Source: Candidatus Omnitrophota bacterium (lineage in GTDB: Bacteria; Omnitrophota; Gorgyraeia; 2-01-FULL-45-10). Taken from it: a DNA stretch of 49,726 nt. The notes under the pieces were generated by a model, which ran no database searches, was not told the DNA's origin, and saw only the letters and a list, made by a program, of their open reading frames with translations. The stretch covers positions 1 through 49,726 of the forward strand of contig JAHJHP010000012.1 in NCBI GenBank assembly GCA_018823705.1, written 5' to 3'. Positions 30,677 through 37,983 of the stretch are shown here, piece after piece. The position numbers and the translations under genes were made by a program. Position 1 is the stretch's first letter. Each line of letters starts with the position of its first letter.

Positions 30677-30710
30677 AATAGTAGGCCGGGCTTAAGCCCG
30701 GCCTACTATT
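30677..30710. repeat. 34-bp perfect palindrome AATAGTAGGCCGGGCTTAAGCCCGGCCTACTATT
   Basis: Core 30681-30706 matches the 26-bp palindrome family. Confidence 0.95.
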
Positions 30711-30800
30711 TGTTTATAGACTATTGACAGATATACATTATGGGTATATACTCATAATATAAGCTGTGGATAGATTTTGTAAACCGGGGGGTTTATGTAG

Positions 30801-31136
30801 ATGGCGATGAAGAAACAAGCCTCAAAATCAATAAAAAAGGGACGGCCTATTAAGGCCAGGATAGTCAGTAGAGAGCCCCGGACGAGGCAATTTAGCCCGC
30901 GCGGAACCATCGGTAGGCCCGGTTATAAAGTGCTGAAATTTGAGGAGATTGAGTCGATAAGGCTGATTGACTATATGGGCCTGGACCAGTGTGAAGCGGC
31001 GGCCTTAATGAAGGTCAGTCAACAGACGTTTTCAAGGGTCTTACGGAAAGCCCGAAAAGCGGTGGCAGAAGCCCTGATCCTGGGCCGTATAATAAAGGTG
31101 GCCGGGGGAGACTATAAAGTCGAAAAGATGGTTTAA
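30801..31136 (+). CDS. DUF134/UPF0251-like HTH DNA-binding protein
   Basis: RPIKARIVSREPRTRQFSPRG...EIESIRLIDYMGLDQCEAAALMKVSQQTFSRVLRKARKAVAEALILGRII. Confidence 0.85.
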   Translation: MAMKKQASKSIKKGRPIKARIVSREPRTRQFSPRGTIGRPGYKVLKFEEIESIRLIDYMGLDQCEAAALMKVSQQTFSRVLRKARKAVAEALILGRIIKVAGGDYKVEKMV

Positions 31137-31187
31137 ATGTCTTAAGTTAACATTGACACCTCACACGTCCTGTGATATGTTTATAAC

Positions 31188-32030
31188 ATGAACAGAGATT
31201 TAAGATCAAGGTTACAACAAGAAGAACTGCGCAGATTGTATCTGATAGAAAAGAAGTCACTCGAGGACATAGCGCGGTTGTATGGGGTGTCCAGGGTAGC
31301 CATATGGAAGTACTGTGTAGCTGAAGGATTGGTAAGGCGCGGAAGGTCTGAGGCTAGATTAGAAGCCCAGAAAAAAGGTAAAGTTCCCCAGGGTTTCTTT
31401 GATATAAACGATAATTTTTTTAGTAATTGGTCCCCGGAAATGGCGTATGTTCTGGGGCTGATTGCCACAGATGGCTGCATTTCTAAATCAGGTACCGTAT
31501 CGCTCTGCATAAACGATAAAGATCTATTGGAAGAAGTAAGGCTGGTTATGGATTCCGAGCATAAGATATGCCAGTCGAAACATCAGGAAGGATTATATTG
31601 TTTTCACTTTGCCAGACCCCGGTTAGTTAAGGATTTGGCAGGGCTTGGAATTTTGCCCAGGAAAAGCTTGAATGTTAAATTTCCGGCAGTTCCAGATGCT
31701 TTTTTGAAGGATTTCATAAGGGGGGTTTTTGATGGTGACGGCTCAGTATATTTTGAGAAACGAAGCAAGCGATATCCCTTAAGAACGACGTTTGTCAGTA
31801 GTTCGCAAGAGTTCATTGAAAAACTGGAGATTACTCTCCAGCAACTAGGATTGCCCAGGAGGGTAATACATAAGCAAGGGACGAAGAATGGAACGCATTT
31901 TAAGATCAGGTATAGTCATGAAGACAGCGGAAAATTATTTAAAGTGATGTATTATGATGCCATAAATTGCCTATTTCTGGAGCGTAAATATAAGAAGTTT
32001 TTGGATGGTTTTGAGCAGGAAAGGAGCTGA
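31188..32030 (+). CDS. Free-standing LAGLIDADG homing endonuclease with N-terminal HTH
   Basis: YVLGLIATDGCISK and FIRGVFDGDGSVYFEKRS motifs; N-terminal SLEDIARLYGVSRVAIWKY HTH. Confidence 0.9.
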   Translation: MNRDLRSRLQQEELRRLYLIEKKSLEDIARLYGVSRVAIWKYCVAEGLVRRGRSEARLEAQKKGKVPQGFFDINDNFFSNWSPEMAYVLGLIATDGCISKSGTVSLCINDKDLLEEVRLVMDSEHKICQSKHQEGLYCFHFARPRLVKDLAGLGILPRKSLNVKFPAVPDAFLKDFIRGVFDGDGSVYFEKRSKRYPLRTTFVSSSQEFIEKLEITLQQLGLPRRVIHKQGTKNGTHFKIRYSHEDSGKLFKVMYYDAINCLFLERKYKKFLDGFEQERS

Positions 32031-32035
32031 TCGCA

Positions 32036-32242
32036 ATGGAAAATGATCTAGAAACCTGGCAAAAGCTTCACACGTTTTATATGTCTCAAGGATATCAGAC
32101 CAAGGATTTGGCAGCACACTTAAAAGTTTCTACGAGAACAATACAGAGATGGCTAAAAGGCAAGTCGCAGCCCAAGAAAAAATATTTGGAAATGATCAGA
32201 AAATACCTATGTGAGACCGCAAAAAGCAAGATACAGGACTAA
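32036..32242 (+). CDS. Small HTH protein
   Basis: YQTKDLAAHLKVSTRTIQRWLKGKSQPKKKYL. Confidence 0.75.
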   Translation: MENDLETWQKLHTFYMSQGYQTKDLAAHLKVSTRTIQRWLKGKSQPKKKYLEMIRKYLCETAKSKIQD

Positions 32243-32311
32243 ATACTAACCGCTGACTTAACAAATGACACCTAATACCAGCGGTTTGCTTTCCTTCAGT
32301 AATGTCGCACT

Positions 32312-32339
32312 TGTTCTTATAATATATCTTATGTTAACT
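32312..32339 (+). promoter_or_regulatory. dif-like XerCD site / attL of the element
   Basis: TGTTCTTATAA-TATATC-TTATGTTAACT; compare E. coli dif GGTGCGCATAA-TGTATA-TTATGTTAAAT. Confidence 0.85.
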
Positions 32340-32463
32340 ACGTATATAGCAGTAATCCCCTCCACTAAGTAGTTAATCCACAAGCAGTTACAGTAAATCT
32401 AAGCTCAAAATAGCTAACTTTGTCATTCCTAAAATAACTCTATCTTAACAAAGGCCTGATTAT

Positions 32464-33252
32464 ATGCCGGATAAACCCAAATTACAGCCAGATTTCATAC
32501 CAGTTTGGAAGGTCGAATTTAACGATCTAAGGACTATGCCGCAACGCGCTTTTTTGCTCCAGCTAATTTACCGTGCTTATCGCGATCCGCAGACTTCTAT
32601 CTGCTCCCTCTCTGATTATGAAATTCAAAGGATAACGGCTTGGGAACGCACAACGATAAAGGCCGCCAGACGCTTCCTATTGAAGAATAACCACATCAAG
32701 CCAGCCGGATATCATACCTACATTCTTAACGATTTTAAGCGCTTTAAGTTATCAACATGTAGCAGGGAAACCCCTCTACCACAAGAAGAAAGTAGCAGGG
32801 AAACCCCTCTACCAATAGCAGGGAAACCCCCCTACAGTAGCAGGGAAACCCTACCAGAGAAGCATGGAAACCCTACCAGTACGTTATATAAGAGTAGAGA
32901 AGAGTTGTTAGAGTCCAACAACAACCCTCTCCCCTCTATCCTAAAAGACGACCTAAAGCTCCTATTTACAGCGCAAGGACAGCAAGGCGATCCCCTGCTT
33001 GTATTCTTCTACACAGTAGCCCAGGAGCGCTTAAATAAGGGCTATAAACCAGGTATTTTAAGAGTAGCTATCAAGCGCGCGATCTCCGCGAACTCAAAAG
33101 CGAACATACAGGACATATTGAGCTTTGAAGCGCTGGCGGCTATTAAGGCAGACCAAGGCCGCCAGGCGAAACAGGCCGCGGAGGATATAAAGCTCAAAGA
33201 GTGGCAGAACGGACAGCGTTTTGAAGGCTCAAAAAAGGAGGTAAAGGCATGA
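32464..33252 (+). CDS. Putative replication initiator (N-terminal winged-HTH-like) with embedded iterons
   Basis: MPQRAFLLQLIYRAYRDPQTSICSLSDYEIQRITAWERTTIKAARRFLLKNNHIK; first gene of the element; SRETPLP repeats. Confidence 0.6.
   Translation: MPDKPKLQPDFIPVWKVEFNDLRTMPQRAFLLQLIYRAYRDPQTSICSLSDYEIQRITAWERTTIKAARRFLLKNNHIKPAGYHTYILNDFKRFKLSTCSRETPLPQEESSRETPLPIAGKPPYSSRETLPEKHGNPTSTLYKSREELLESNNNPLPSILKDDLKLLFTAQGQQGDPLLVFFYTVAQERLNKGYKPGILRVAIKRAISANSKANIQDILSFEALAAIKADQGRQAKQAAEDIKLKEWQNGQRFEGSKKEVKA
32761..32878 (+). repeat. Five iteron-like repeats (AGCAGGGAAACCCCTCTACCA and variants)
   Basis: Starts at 32761, 32794, 32817, 32839, 32861; the last four spaced 22-23 bp; DnaA-box-like TTATCAACA at 32749-32757. 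Confidence 0.85.
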
Positions 33253-33500
33253 AGGCCAGGCCGATTAAAGTCCAGGAGCAAATGTCTTTTATTCCAGGCC
33301 AGAGTTTTTATTTTGTCTTTTTTAAGGGAGAGGACGGATCATCTTATCGGACTTGCCTCTCCCCTTCTTGCGGAAACTTTAAGCGCTGGGCTCCTATCAT
33401 TAACCAGGTGCGCGCTGGCCTGGAGATCTGGCTTGACGGCCTTATACTACGCGGCCGGAGGCTCATTGACGCGGACAGTATGTTTAAGGTGATATCGTGA
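33249..33500 (+). CDS. Viral hypothetical protein, 83 aa
   Basis: Overlaps the upstream stop; GQSFYFVFFKGEDGSSYRTCLSPSCGNFKRW. Confidence 0.65.
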   Translation: MKARPIKVQEQMSFIPGQSFYFVFFKGEDGSSYRTCLSPSCGNFKRWAPIINQVRAGLEIWLDGLILRGRRLIDADSMFKVIS

Positions 33501-33604
33501 TAACGTCCTGCCTATCCGTTTATGATGTGATAATCGGCTACTCGCTGATCGCCGCGGCCGGTATAGGCACGATCATTATATTCGTTACCGGACTATATGA
33601 ATAA
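33497..33604 (+). CDS. 35-aa single-TM viral protein (below the ORF track cutoff)
   Basis: VITSCLSVYDVIIGYSLIAAAGIGTIIIFVTGLYE; GTG start overlaps the previous stop. Confidence 0.55.
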   Translation: MITSCLSVYDVIIGYSLIAAAGIGTIIIFVTGLYE

Positions 33605-33685
33605 TGCCAGGTGAATTTGTCGGCTCCGGCCTCTTATCCGGCGGCCTCGCTCGGCTACCCTGGCATACCTAAAGAAAGGAATCGT

Positions 33686-34354
33686 ATGTTTGACAAGAAA
33701 AAAAAGGTATTTATCGGCATAGCGAAGTATAACGGTATGGAATCCGAAACGGAGAACACCCTCAAAGCGGTAATAGATACGCGCAAAGGCTGGGAAGTCG
33801 GCGAATACATGGAGATCATAGGCCGGAGCGCGATCTCGCGCGTCCGGAACGATCTCGCAACAGCCTTTCTAAAGACAGATTCAGACTTTCTTTTTTTCCT
33901 TGATACAGATATGACCTGGATGCCGAAAGATAAGAACGAAGAAAATCCCATAGACGTAATGATCCGCGCGGACGTTGACATAATATCACCCCCTATGACT
34001 AACCGTCAGCAACCGATTCGCGCCTTGTGGCGGCCTATCTCCAAGAAAGACCTTGACGTGTGGAATCGTAAATGGCCTTTTCCGGTGCTACATACCGGAT
34101 CGGGCTTCATGCTGATCCGGCGCAATGTTATCGAAGGCTTATTGAAGGCCGGACACGCCGCGCCGTTCATGCCCGTATGGTGTTCGGAGGAACAAGTCGA
34201 AACCTCGGACGATGTGGCCTTCTGCCGCCGCGCGCTTCAATGCGGTTATAAGATATGGCTACAACCGAATATACTGATCGGGCATATAGGCAAGTATGCC
34301 TTTAACGTGGACAACATAAAGCCGATCTTACAGCAGGAAGCGCAGAAGCCATGA
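33686..34354 (+). CDS. GT-A-fold glycosyltransferase-like protein
   Basis: KVFIGIAKYNGMESET...SRVRNDLATAFLKTDSDFLFFLDTDMTW...LHTGSGFMLIRRNVIEGL; ATG at 33686 (ORF track starts at 33611). Confidence 0.78.
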   Translation: MFDKKKKVFIGIAKYNGMESETENTLKAVIDTRKGWEVGEYMEIIGRSAISRVRNDLATAFLKTDSDFLFFLDTDMTWMPKDKNEENPIDVMIRADVDIISPPMTNRQQPIRALWRPISKKDLDVWNRKWPFPVLHTGSGFMLIRRNVIEGLLKAGHAAPFMPVWCSEEQVETSDDVAFCRRALQCGYKIWLQPNILIGHIGKYAFNVDNIKPILQQEAQKP

Positions 34355-34518
34355 TAAAAGAGCTTTGCGATGAGTGCGAAAAAGAAGTAGCTTTAGGCTG
34401 TCATCAAACAATACGCGTAACAGTTGAAAAATATGTAGAGCTATCGCGCGTTGCAAATACGTATGCCTTTTGTTCGTATAGTTGCTTTGAAAATTCGGTG
34501 AAAGGAGGCGGTAAATAA
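34351..34518 (+). CDS. 55-aa Cys-rich (zinc-ribbon-like) viral protein (below the ORF track cutoff)
   Basis: MIKELCDECEKEVALGCHQTIRVTVEKYVELSRVANTYAFCSYSCFENSVKGGGK; ATGA overlap with the upstream gene. Confidence 0.65.
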   Translation: MIKELCDECEKEVALGCHQTIRVTVEKYVELSRVANTYAFCSYSCFENSVKGGGK

Positions 34519-34781
34519 TGCCCGATCAGCATACTTGTAAGAATTGCGGAGCGATCGAGAACCTAAAGACCGGAGAGCTAACCTATAAAGGCGATAATCC
34601 GCTACTCAAAGAGAATAAGGCTTTGAAAGAAGCGGTTACAACCTTAGAGGTTAAAAACAAATACCTGGCGAAGCTCGCGGCCGGTAAAAGAGCCAAGAAA
34701 GAGCCAGGAACCCAGCCAGCGGCGCAAGCCAGAAAGGAGCCAGAAAATGCCAAAGAAAAAGAAAACCCCTGGCACTATTAG
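34518..34781 (+). CDS. Viral hypothetical protein with N-terminal CKNCG and basic/Pro-rich C-terminus
   Basis: MPDQHTCKNCGAIENLKTGELTYKGDNPLLKENKALKEAV. Confidence 0.65.
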   Translation: MPDQHTCKNCGAIENLKTGELTYKGDNPLLKENKALKEAVTTLEVKNKYLAKLAAGKRAKKEPGTQPAAQARKEPENAKEKENPWHY

Positions 34782-35265
34782 CCAGGACGAAGGCCTAAAT
34801 AAGCTAAAAGCGATCAAAGAAGCCCTTCCCCCTCCCCCTCCTGTTAGCCAGGATCAGCCAGGGATTAGCCAGGAGGAGATCAAAGTTATACCAATAGGCC
34901 AGGAGCCGAAGCCGGTATCTGGTATATTCAAATCTATATATCCGCTTTTTATAGATATGATCTGCCACATAACGAACAAGGAGAAGTTTAACGATACCAG
35001 GAAAGCGGAACTCCTGGACAGCGTAAGCCAGGATCTTGACGAACTGGAGCGCAGGTATATACCGGAAACAGTCCGGAATATGCCAGGCATTAAGGCGTTA
35101 AGCATTACCGGAATAGCTGTCGCCTTCCAGCCGAAAGCCAAGAAAGAGCCAGCGAAGAAGCCGGAGGATAGCCAGCCGGAGCCAGAAAATAAGCCAGAAC
35201 CGCCAGCTCCAGCCGCGCCGCCCACAATACCGGAGCCAGCGCCACAGCCAGGATTGCCAGCCTAA
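34747..35265 (+). CDS. Pro/Gln/Lys-rich viral protein
   Basis: Low-complexity PPPPPVSQDQPG start and PAPAAPPTIPEPAPQPGLPA end; overlaps the preceding ORF. Confidence 0.65.
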   Translation: MPKKKKTPGTISQDEGLNKLKAIKEALPPPPPVSQDQPGISQEEIKVIPIGQEPKPVSGIFKSIYPLFIDMICHITNKEKFNDTRKAELLDSVSQDLDELERRYIPETVRNMPGIKALSITGIAVAFQPKAKKEPAKKPEDSQPEPENKPEPPAPAAPPTIPEPAPQPGLPA

Positions 35266-35871
35266 ATGCCAAGCAATAAGATCGTTGTCATATTAGGCCG
35301 GAAAGGATCCGGAAAGACTGAATACTGCCGCGCCATGATGAAAGGCTTAACCAGGTTTATAGCCTATGATCCGGTGCGGCAGTTTAAGGCCGGCGTTGTA
35401 TTCAATAGGCTTGATCTGCTCCTGGACTTCTTAATCAATAACTACCATAACAATTTTAAAGCGATATACCAGCCGCAGTTTAATGATGATGATATAGACA
35501 CCGCGCAAGCGGAATTTATCCAGCTCTCGCGCGTTGTCCAGAATTTAAGCAAGATCTATTTTGTTATTGACGAAGTGGATATATATACATCAGCTCATCA
35601 ATGCCCTCCGATATTCAAGAATCTGATCCTCCGCGGCCGGCATAAGGAGATCTCTATCATTTGCACAACCAGGCGGCATACTGAAACATCAAGGAACTTG
35701 ACCGCGCAAGCGGACGTTATAGTATCTTTTCACCAGCAGGAGCCTAACGATATCAAATATCTTTCGCAGTTTTACGGAGAGAAGGCGGCCTCCCTCCCCT
35801 CCCTGGAGCCATACCATTACATAAAATATGAGAATGGCGAAACCACTATTGAAAAACCGATCAAGATATAA
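35266..35871 (+). CDS. Genome-packaging ATPase (A32/FtsK-HerA-like)
   Basis: Walker A LGRKGSGKT; Walker B IYFVIDEVDIY; ILRGRHKEISIICTTRRHTETSRNLTAQADVIVSFHQQEP. Confidence 0.85.
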   Translation: MPSNKIVVILGRKGSGKTEYCRAMMKGLTRFIAYDPVRQFKAGVVFNRLDLLLDFLINNYHNNFKAIYQPQFNDDDIDTAQAEFIQLSRVVQNLSKIYFVIDEVDIYTSAHQCPPIFKNLILRGRHKEISIICTTRRHTETSRNLTAQADVIVSFHQQEPNDIKYLSQFYGEKAASLPSLEPYHYIKYENGETTIEKPIKI

Positions 35872-36019
35872 AAAGACTTATGTCCGGTGCGCTCAATGCG
35901 GATCGCCGAACGTCCGGTATTATGTATGTTACAAGAGCATAGGCCGCGGAAAGTTTTGTTCGCATAGTTGCCAGATGAAATTTATCTGGAACCTTCTATA
36001 CGGTAAGAATTACTATTAG
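35828..36019 (+). CDS. 63-aa zinc-ribbon-like viral protein
   Basis: VRCAQCGSPNVRYYVCYKSIGRGKFCSHSCQMKF; overlaps the ATPase 3' end. Confidence 0.65.
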   Translation: MRMAKPLLKNRSRYKKTYVRCAQCGSPNVRYYVCYKSIGRGKFCSHSCQMKFIWNLLYGKNYY

Positions 36020-36036
36020 AAAGTAAACTTTCGGTA

Positions 36037-36064
36037 TTGCCAAATAAAAATATATCAGTATACT
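36037..36064 (+). promoter_or_regulatory. Candidate late/structural promoter
   Basis: TTGCCA (36037) N16 TATACT (36059). Confidence 0.6.
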
Positions 36065-36082
36065 TAATCATAGAAATTCTTT

Positions 36083-36121
36083 AAGAGGCCACTAAGAGAA
36101 TCGAGTGGCCTCTTTTCTTTT
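36083..36121 (+). terminator. Rho-independent terminator immediately downstream of the promoter
   Basis: AAGAGGCCACT aagagaatcg AGTGGCCTCTT TTCTTTT. Confidence 0.88.
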
Positions 36122-36158
36122 AGTGCGCCTCGCAACCAAATAAAGGGAGGGTGTTAAG

Positions 36159-36290
36159 ATGTTGAATGATATCATGAACCTGTTCGCTCCGAAAAAGATA
36201 ATCGGCACGGTCATAGTTATGGTAGTGATTTTAGCCGCCATACACAATTTCGCGCCAGCGGCCTGGAAGCAGAATATCGGTATTGCCTAA
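36159..36290 (+). CDS. 43-aa single-TM viral protein (below the ORF track cutoff)
   Basis: MLNDIMNLFAPKKIIGTVIVMVVILAAIHNFAPAAWKQNIGIA, preceded by GGGAGG. Confidence 0.65.
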   Translation: MLNDIMNLFAPKKIIGTVIVMVVILAAIHNFAPAAWKQNIGIA

Positions 36291-36351
36291 AAGCGGCGTT
36301 CGCTCTTAGGAATTTTTTTCGCAAAAATTCTTTAAGGAAGGAAAAAAGAAA

Positions 36352-37335
36352 ATGTCAAAGCAGATACGAAATATAGCGGTCAAGAGCTTAACGCTCGGAC
36401 AGCCGGAAACGATCCTTCTGCCGCGTAACTACGCGATCAGAGGCCTTGTCCTCCAGCTCGCAGGATCAGTAACCGTAACCGGCGCAACCGGCAACGGCGG
36501 AGTGAAAACAGCCGGACTCTGGCATACGATATCGTCCTTGCGCGTAAGGCGCGACGGCCGCGATACGCTTATCTCGATTCCAGCTTTCTTGCTGTATACC
36601 TTGAATAAGATACTCTACAAAACAGCGCCGAAGCTAACCAACGCGACCACAGGCGCCGCGCAGACGAATACCGCGCTTACCGGCGGCCTCGTTCTTCCTT
36701 TTGAGAATCTCGGCGGAATTAAGCCGTTTGATACTCTACTGAAAGGAAGCGGCCTCTCATCGCTTGACCTGTTAATAGACACACAGGCGATATCGAATAT
36801 GTTCGGAACGGCCTGGGCTAACGCGGCCATAGTAGGCACAGCCGCGATGAGCTTATCCGTTGACGTTATTGAGGAAGTCGGCGTTAATAACTTCATATTC
36901 GGCGATATCCGCACTTCGCTAATATCGAAGGCAAACGTCGCGGCCACTTCCACGAACTTCCAGATCAAGCCTTTACCGGTAGGCAACTACTATAAAGGCT
37001 TCCTGCTGTTCGCGGTGGATTCGACAGACGGCCCGTCTGATTCTGTCATAACGAACATCAAGCTGAAAAGCGGCTCGGAAGTCATCGTTGACATACCGGC
37101 GCTGAACTGCAAGGACTTGATGAAGCTAATCAACGCGCAGGAAACTGCCGTTGAAACCGGCGTGTATTATCTCGATCTCATGCCGGACGGTATGCTGAAT
37201 CAATGCCTCGACGTTACGCCCAAATCCGGCCGTGAAACGCTGGAGCTGGAGCTGGCGGTTACCAAAGGAACGGCCACGACCGATATCTATATCGTCGGCC
37301 TGGAATACATTCCTCCGGTAATAGTAAAGAAATAG
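36352..37335 (+). CDS. Candidate major capsid protein (double-jelly-roll type)
   Basis: Directly downstream of the ATPase module; beta-rich 327 aa; LLPRNYAIRGLVLQLAGSVTVTG...LWHTISSLRVRRDGRDTLISIPAFLLYTLNKI. Confidence 0.75.
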   Translation: MSKQIRNIAVKSLTLGQPETILLPRNYAIRGLVLQLAGSVTVTGATGNGGVKTAGLWHTISSLRVRRDGRDTLISIPAFLLYTLNKILYKTAPKLTNATTGAAQTNTALTGGLVLPFENLGGIKPFDTLLKGSGLSSLDLLIDTQAISNMFGTAWANAAIVGTAAMSLSVDVIEEVGVNNFIFGDIRTSLISKANVAATSTNFQIKPLPVGNYYKGFLLFAVDSTDGPSDSVITNIKLKSGSEVIVDIPALNCKDLMKLINAQETAVETGVYYLDLMPDGMLNQCLDVTPKSGRETLELELAVTKGTATTDIYIVGLEYIPPVIVKK

Positions 37336-37350
37336 TTTAAGGAAAAGGAC

Positions 37351-37392
37351 ACGGACGGAAAATCCTTTAAACGGTTTTCCGTCCGTTTGTTT
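37351..37392 (+). terminator. Hairpin terminator after the capsid gene
   Basis: ACGGACGGAAAA tcctttaaacgg TTTTCCGTCCGT TTGTTT. Confidence 0.82.
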
Positions 37393-37406
37393 AAGTAAAG
37401 GATTTT

Positions 37407-37982
37407 ATGGAACCGATAACAATAGCGACCACAGTAATAGCGGCGGCCTCGGCAATTAAATCCGGCGGAGAGGCCTCCGGCGTTGACTGGGGAAAAGTTT
37501 TCGGCCTTCGGCCGAAGGGCGGCGCTGGCGGCAACGATCCTGGTTATACCCAAGCTGTCGCGGCAGATATGCAGGCCGAATATGATAAGGCGCAGGCCGC
37601 GGTTAATCAGACAAATGATCCGGACGCGCAACAGGCTATCCTTAACGCTTACGATACGGAAAAAGCGGCCTGGGGAGATCCTAATAATCCTAACCGTAAT
37701 TCAGCAATAGGACAATCCCGATTTGCGCAACAGATAGATTCTATATTAGCCAGCGCGAAGTCTTATTCCGCCGTTCCTATTCCGGCAGCTCAATCCTCGA
37801 CAACAACGCCTGTAACGACAATTGTTCCGGCGAATAATTTTAACCAGACAGGCGCGGATGTTTTTTCCGGAGTGAATCCAAAGCCTGTAACATCAAACCC
37901 TTTAATTGATAACGCCCCTATAATTTTAGTGATTATAGGCGTTGTGGTAATAGCGTTGGTTATAAGAAAGAAAGGCAAATAA
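37407..37982 (+). CDS. Virion protein with C-terminal TM anchor
   Basis: C-terminus NAPIILVIIGVVVIALVIRKKGK. Confidence 0.7.
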   Translation: MEPITIATTVIAAASAIKSGGEASGVDWGKVFGLRPKGGAGGNDPGYTQAVAADMQAEYDKAQAAVNQTNDPDAQQAILNAYDTEKAAWGDPNNPNRNSAIGQSRFAQQIDSILASAKSYSAVPIPAAQSSTTTPVTTIVPANNFNQTGADVFSGVNPKPVTSNPLIDNAPIILVIIGVVVIALVIRKKGK

Positions 37983-37983
37983 A

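Noticed and set aside
31138-31153. Second dif-like site (TTAAGTTAACA)
   Set aside because: Only the XerD-like half is similar, with no matching XerC arm or paired repeat.
30801-32242. DUF134/LAGLIDADG/HTH genes as part of the virus
   Set aside because: They lie outside the left 19-bp repeat that pairs with the right end; treated as flanking accessory genes.
32761-32878. CRISPR-like array
   Set aside because: Repeats are ~18-21 bp, imperfect, with spacers of only ~1-12 bp, inside a CDS and without cas genes; iterons fit better. No CRISPR array was seen anywhere in the window.
34854-35225. Antisense 123-aa ORF opposite the Pro-rich viral gene
   Set aside because: Arises from the skewed GCCAG/CCNGAG composition of the + strand; no domain.
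35266-35871. Zot-like ATPase of a filamentous phage (which also use dif)
   Set aside because: No Zot-type C-terminal TM/periplasmic domain and no pIII/pVIII-like coat set; the neighbouring capsid and membrane genes fit a tailless DJR virus better. A structural check is still advisable.
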